From positions 930,001-994,000 of the forward strand of contig JASVEC010000007.1 of the NCBI GenBank assembly GCA_030770535.1: DNA of 64,000 nt. The letters run 5' to 3'. This DNA is from Batkoa obscura (lineage: Eukaryota > Entomophthoromycota > Entomophthoromycetes > Entomophthorales > Batkoaceae). Of this stretch, positions 59,634 to 64,000 are shown piece after piece. The translations under genes were made by a program, and so were the position numbers. The notes under the pieces were generated by a model. It was not told where the DNA came from, ran no database searches, and was given only the letters and a program-made list of their open reading frames with translations. Each line of letters begins with the position of its first letter. Within the stretch, counting starts at the first letter, position 1.

Positions 59634-61301
59634 ATGATAGTACTACCTTCAATTTTATTATTACTTTGTATAAATTTTAGCTCCAGTTACAAAATACTAA
59701 TCCATAATGATTTCGGTACTAAATCACATATCAAGGGTATATTAGAGATAAGCGATTATCTAAGTACTTTAGGCCATCAAATAATTTATGCAACTCAACA
59801 AGATAAGTTGCCATTTAGTCAAGGATATAATGTAACTCAGCTTCCCCTGCCCGATATAAATTATTACTCTGATTCAACCTCAACTACCGATTCAAGTACA
59901 AAAAACATCAACAAAAATTTACTCAAATCGGCACCATTTATACTATCTAAGTTACATTCTGAAAATTATATCAATTTATCCAACTTAAACAAAGAATCAA
60001 ATTTTGATTTATTTATTTGTGATTTCCTATCCAGTGCATGCCAAGATGTAGCTTATATGTATGGTATACCATTAGTAGTGGGTTTCCAAGCTTTAGATAT
60101 AGTGCCCGAATTAGGTGAAGGGTACAAAACAACTATTAACGGTATGGGTCCATTGACCTTAGATGGTCTAAACTTTTTCCAAAGATATTATTATAAATTC
60201 ATGCTAAGGCTAAAGACAATGTGGATCAGAAAATCAGTAGAACACCAGATTACTCAAAGTCGATTGAAACATGAAATCAAGTCAAAGGCTTTTTTTGGTG
60301 ATTTACAATATGCTATAGCTATCGCTAACTCATATTTTGGATTTGAAATACCAGCTAAAGCTCCACCCAATTTTCATCCTGTTGGACCATTATCTAAGGT
60401 GCCGGAATATACTGAGACAAATAAAAAAGAATATCCAGGTGTCATCAATCTTTTAAATAATAGTAATAACATCTTATACGTTGCTTTTGGTTCTTCTGTT
60501 GCTTTAGACTCCAATATAATGTATAAATTAATGTATTCGATCTTATATTCAATTGAAACTAAAGTAATTGATGGGGTCGTGTGGGGTTTAGGAATCACTG
60601 ATATGGAAGGGCTACCTGAAGAAATTAAAGTAAGGGATACGATTTATTATAGAGAAAAGATGATCAATAACGAATATCCTAATATTCAGCTATTAAAATG
60701 GGCACCACAATATTTCATTTTAAACCATAAGAATACAAAGTTATTTTTATCTCATGGTGGATTAGAATCCATTACTGAAGCTACTATGACAGCAACGCCT
60801 ATTCTCTGTTTACCCATTTTAGGTGATCAACTTATGAATTGTAAAAAGATTAAGGGGATGGATATTGGAATAGACTTTGAGTTAAATAGGATCGAAAGTA
60901 ACCAGGTGATCGATAGTATTAGAATAATACTTAAAGATGAAGATAGTAAATATGAATTAAATAGTAAAAAATATCAATTGATTACAAGTGGTACTCAAAA
61001 AAGGATTGAAATTGCTTCAACTATTATTATTAAACATATTGAACTTGCTAAATTATGTAGACCCTTTAGACCATTTAATCCAAATAAGGACATTACACCT
61101 TGTGAATTGACTCATCTTATTCATCCAAGTATGAAGTTAAGCCTTTTTGTAAAATATAATTTGGATATCTACCTAGCTAATGTTTTAATCCTTTGCTTTC
61201 TTTTGTTTTTTATCATTCGATTTAGTTATTTTATTCCAACTAAAGTGATAGAAGTTGTCCGATCAAAGATTCATATTGATGATAATAAGAAAACAAAATA
61301 A
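59634..61301 (+). CDS. UDP-glycosyltransferase, ER type I membrane protein (GT1)
   Basis: Single exon, 555 residues. It would transfer a sugar from a UDP donor to a lipid or small hydrophobic acceptor. A signal peptide (MIVLPSILLLLCINFSSSY) is followed by the acceptor domain (KILIHNDFGTKSHIKGILEI) and the donor domain with the GT1 signature from about residue 360: LKWAPQYFILNHKNTKLFLS, HGGLESITEATMTATPIL, and CLPILGDQLMN. A membrane helix near the C-terminus (about 511-535, IYLANVLILCFLLFFIIRF) and a short basic tail ending in KKTK, a perfect KKxx ER-retrieval signal, give the topology of animal UGTs rather than soluble fungal sterol glucosyltransferases. The histidine of SHGG in the donor domain is present. 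The acceptor is unknown. Confidence 0.9.
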   Translation: MIVLPSILLLLCINFSSSYKILIHNDFGTKSHIKGILEISDYLSTLGHQIIYATQQDKLPFSQGYNVTQLPLPDINYYSDSTSTTDSSTKNINKNLLKSAPFILSKLHSENYINLSNLNKESNFDLFICDFLSSACQDVAYMYGIPLVVGFQALDIVPELGEGYKTTINGMGPLTLDGLNFFQRYYYKFMLRLKTMWIRKSVEHQITQSRLKHEIKSKAFFGDLQYAIAIANSYFGFEIPAKAPPNFHPVGPLSKVPEYTETNKKEYPGVINLLNNSNNILYVAFGSSVALDSNIMYKLMYSILYSIETKVIDGVVWGLGITDMEGLPEEIKVRDTIYYREKMINNEYPNIQLLKWAPQYFILNHKNTKLFLSHGGLESITEATMTATPILCLPILGDQLMNCKKIKGMDIGIDFELNRIESNQVIDSIRIILKDEDSKYELNSKKYQLITSGTQKRIEIASTIIIKHIELAKLCRPFRPFNPNKDITPCELTHLIHPSMKLSLFVKYNLDIYLANVLILCFLLFFIIRFSYFIPTKVIEVVRSKIHIDDNKKTK

Positions 61302-61629
61302 GGTATCAATGGTTTGATATATCAGTGTCACTCTTAGAAATAAATTTCCCAAAGGTACGTTTATATATATTTGGCCTGAAAGTCGTTTAAGTGACACTTC
61401 AATATAAAACAACAATAATATTAAACCAAATTTTTCACTTTAAACATTAGTTTTTTATAATAAACGAGCGATTGACTTTAAAAACTTTATAATAAATAAA
61501 CTTTATTTTATTCCAATACTATATTAAATATTTATTAACTTTTATATTTTACATCAATTTGATATGTATATAATAATAGTTTTGGTGATAATGATCATAA
61601 ATAAGCAAGTTTAAAAACAACTTGGTAAG
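61302..61629. other. Spacer between convergent genes
   Basis: About 330 bp between the UGT and the 209-residue orphan; AT-rich, nothing recognised. Confidence 0.5.
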
Positions 61630-62259
61630 TTAAGAGGCCAAATTAGAGTGTGTAGAAGATAAATGTAACAAACATTGAGAGATAGAAGTTAAAAAAATAT
61701 GATACTCGAAGGGTGGAATATTATCGTAAAATGAGATATCAGCTATTTTTTGGCATGAAAATGGCAACGTAAACATAGCCAAAACCTCATTACGGTATTC
61801 TACATTATATAAACACCAAGCAAAACTATTGGCGTTGCTAGCTGGCCTTTTACTGATACAATAAGCTTCTTTATCTTGGCCTTTAAGATTGGTTTTACAG
61901 ACATTGATATAATAAATTAGCTCTTTGTTGCTGCTTTGGACTTCCATGGTAACTCTAGAGTTTTGGGAGTTGTCGTTGATGATGAAATTGTATAACTTTA
62001 AGTCAGACTTATTGGAAGGGATTTGAATCAAATCAATCAAAGCCGATTTGTTACTCTCTTTTAAAGAAATGCCTCGTAAGGTAGGATATAACTTGTACCA
62101 TATGATATCACTATCCTTCTCAAATACATTCCAATTACATTTATGAATCCTGGCATCCAATGATAATTTACACTTGATTGTAAACTGTTTAAGTGGCATA
62201 TGATAGCTAGGTAACTCAATTGGTTCGCATATGCTATTATAATCTGGTAAAACTTCCAT
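61630..62259 (-). CDS. Uncharacterised protein, 209 residues
   Basis: Single exon with a clear Met start (MEVLPDYNSICEPIELPSYH) and balanced amino-acid use (Cys, Pro, Trp, His spread along the chain), so it is probably a gene. No signal peptide or strong membrane segment. It looks like a beta-rich domain: alternating hydrophobic strands such as FTIKCKLSLDARIHKCNWN, RVTMEVQSSNKELIYYINVC and a Ser/His-containing end (LLHLSSTHSNLAS). Family not recognised. Convergent with the UGT gene. Confidence 0.6.
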   Translation of the reverse strand: MEVLPDYNSICEPIELPSYHMPLKQFTIKCKLSLDARIHKCNWNVFEKDSDIIWYKLYPTLRGISLKESNKSALIDLIQIPSNKSDLKLYNFIINDNSQNSRVTMEVQSSNKELIYYINVCKTNLKGQDKEAYCISKRPASNANSFAWCLYNVEYRNEVLAMFTLPFSCQKIADISFYDNIPPFEYHIFLTSISQCLLHLSSTHSNLAS

Positions 62260-64000
62260 GTTTCAGTTATTACTATTGTCGATTATATTTTTTAAATATT
62301 TGTTTAAATTATTTTGTCTCTCTTTAAATACTTTATCCTTTTTATAGCCTCTCAATTCAGGATATTTCTGCTTATCACATTACTAAATTAGTTAACTCAA
62401 TTGTGAAAATATAAATTTAATCGATAACTTTACAATATTAATTAGGTGCTTCAAAAATAGAATCCTTTTTTCACTTCCTTAATATTTCTATTTCCTCAAA
62501 ATGTACAACACTACAATATACTTAAACCAGTTAACTATTCATTTTACTCCATCCCTACGTTTATCCCGTATAATAAATGTAGCCATTTATTAATGATTTC
62601 TACTCAAACTTGATAGTAACAATTTATATTAATTTGCTAATCAGATTTCAACTTGAACTTGATAATGACCTTTATGTTTATTTTTTAATAGCCAGATTTT
62701 AACTTTATTGCAAAGGGTTCAAATCAAAGTAAAACTACATTTCGTCATCAGCCCCCAAGGCTATAAAGTATTAATATATCTATTGATTTTTAGCCATTAT
62801 TCGTGGTCTTATTTTATTCTCGATTTCTTCTCCCTTACAAAATTACAATTCTAGTTCTTTATTTGTCAATTTAATAATCTCATGTAAACTCTTTAGCTTC
62901 TATTGAAATGTTTCGCTAATTAATTACTGTCTTATTTAAACTCATGTTCGATAAATACAGCTGATGAGTGCACCCCTTTAATTTATATATTAATATTTGA
63001 TTATTTTTTATCTTTTTTCATTTTCTACAGGCTATCTTTTATTAGACTCATATTATTATGTATCTACTATTAGTATTATTTTATATAACTAATTAATATA
63101 CTATACGTTTTATTAGTAGATATTAAGTTTGTTTAAAAAACAACAGCTAGATTCTTCGTCTTATTATTTTTAAGATAGCATTTTTTATTATACAGTGACA
63201 TGTGAAATATTGGTTTATCAGCTCTCGGATTAACTATAAGGTAATAATCATTGAACTTGTTTACAAAGCTAGTGGTAGTCTTGTAGTCGATTTAACCGTG
63301 AACCATGTGGTATAATCAATCCAGAGTTCGTTGTTTTGATTTGCTGTGAGGATTTCTAACTTCATATTGCAAAGAATGATATCCTCTCGTTTTGATATCC
63401 ATACTTGTTGGAGTATAAAAGAGATTCTTCAACATGATAGCTCGATGCTTTTTAACTCAATTACTCCCTGATATCGTACCATTAATAAAGTCACTAAGTC
63501 TTTCTGACAACATCTTATATAGATTTTATAGTAGTATCTTCTATTTTATTTGTTTTACATAATTCGTAGCTTATTACATACTATTTCTATTAAGTCAAGT
63601 CTATCTTAGTTACATAAACTAAGACCGTTCGACTCAAGGCAAGTTAATTGAGCAAGAGTAGCTTTTAACTTCGACCACTAAGTATCAACTTTCACAAAAT
63701 ATTGTTTTTATTTTTACTGTTAATTAGATTTTCAATAAATTTAAAGTGCTTTTAGTTTAATTTATTAATTTTCTTTCACCTCTCTTAATTTCAATCTTTC
63801 TTTTATTTTTAAATCTTTTAGCAATATTTTCAAATGCCTTACTATTAATACCATGTTTTAAATATATGGGGGTATTTTTTTAGCTTCATCACTTTTTCCA
63901 TCTTTTAAGCGCTATTTCAGCGGAAAGGTCCAAAAAGTGATGAAGCCAAAAAAACACCCCCATACATATTTAGCTTTTATTTAAAAATTTTAATAATCTT
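62260..64000. other. Gene-poor right flank
   Basis: About 1.7 kb without coding character, containing family A copy A7 at 63865-63964. Confidence 0.5.
63865..63964. mobile_element. Family A MITE-like element, copy A7, long-palindrome form
   Basis: 100 bp. Unlike the other copies, both ends carry the same arm: TATGGGGGT, a T-run, then GCTTCATCACTTTTT at the left, and the near-perfect reverse complement at the right (AAAAAGTGATGAAGC, an A-run, ACACCCCCATA). The inverted repeat is about 33 bp around a 34-bp centre with CTTTTAAGCGCTATTTCAGC. It should form a strong hairpin. Confidence 0.8.

Noticed and set aside
1-64000. Search for retroelements or other virus-like elements
   Set aside because: No reverse transcriptase, integrase, capsid or long terminal repeats were recognised; only short MITE-like repeats and unclassified decayed coding stretches.

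Overview
The window is AT-rich nuclear DNA of a fungus. Reasons: genes are split by many short introns (about 43-120 bp, mostly GTAAGT...TAG), there is a Zn2Cys6 factor with the fungal middle homology region, a fungal-architecture adenylate cyclase (RA, leucine-rich repeats, PP2C-like, cyclase), Mid1, an OPT transporter and an arrestin. Complex I and methylcrotonyl-CoA carboxylase rule out Saccharomyces-like yeasts. A canonical site-2 protease and an animal-like, membrane-anchored UDP-glycosyltransferase fit a non-Dikarya, zygomycete-grade lineage (Entomophthoromycotina/Conidiobolus-like or Glomeromycotina-like). That placement is inference. No plasmid, phage, CRISPR or whole retroelement was seen.

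Layout. 0-9.5 kb: small secreted peptide candidate, Mid1, Zn2Cys6 regulator, and an RA-PH adaptor with a tail of repeated G-x-L-L motifs. 10.7-19 kb: two tail-to-tail FKBP12 genes (cytosolic and mitochondrial) sharing an exactly identical 200-bp core, an arrestin, the 30-kDa subunit of complex I, and ubiquilin. 19.2-28 kb is dense: conserved orphan, metaxin/Sam35-like protein, COP9 subunit CSN3, Ctr-type protein, then TIM50 and TIM17 back to back. 28.3-30.4 kb: site-2 protease. 30.4-37.7 kb is gene-poor and holds three related homeobox loci, two intact and one broken. 37.7-43 kb: adenylate cyclase. 44-48.2 kb: LOG-type enzyme, single-pass membrane orphan, Dcr2-like phosphatase. 49.6 kb: tRNA-Lys(UUU). 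50.7-57.7 kb: methylcrotonyl-CoA carboxylase alpha, OPT transporter, SAP30BP-like protein. 59.6-62.3 kb: UDP-glycosyltransferase and an orphan; the rest is non-coding.

Two families of short inverted-repeat elements (MITE-like) lie between genes. Family A (about 100 bp, ends TATGGGG...CCCCATA) has seven copies; family B (about 155 bp, ends near TACAGTTAGTGCAACTC) has two copies on either side of the secreted-peptide/Mid1 pair. Several genes serve mitochondria: TIM50 and TIM17 (TIM23 complex), metaxin/Sam35 (outer-membrane SAM complex), complex I, MCC alpha and the mitochondrial FKBP.

Exon structures were built by hand from splice signals and reading-frame continuity, so single junctions may be off by a few bases even where the gene identity is firm.
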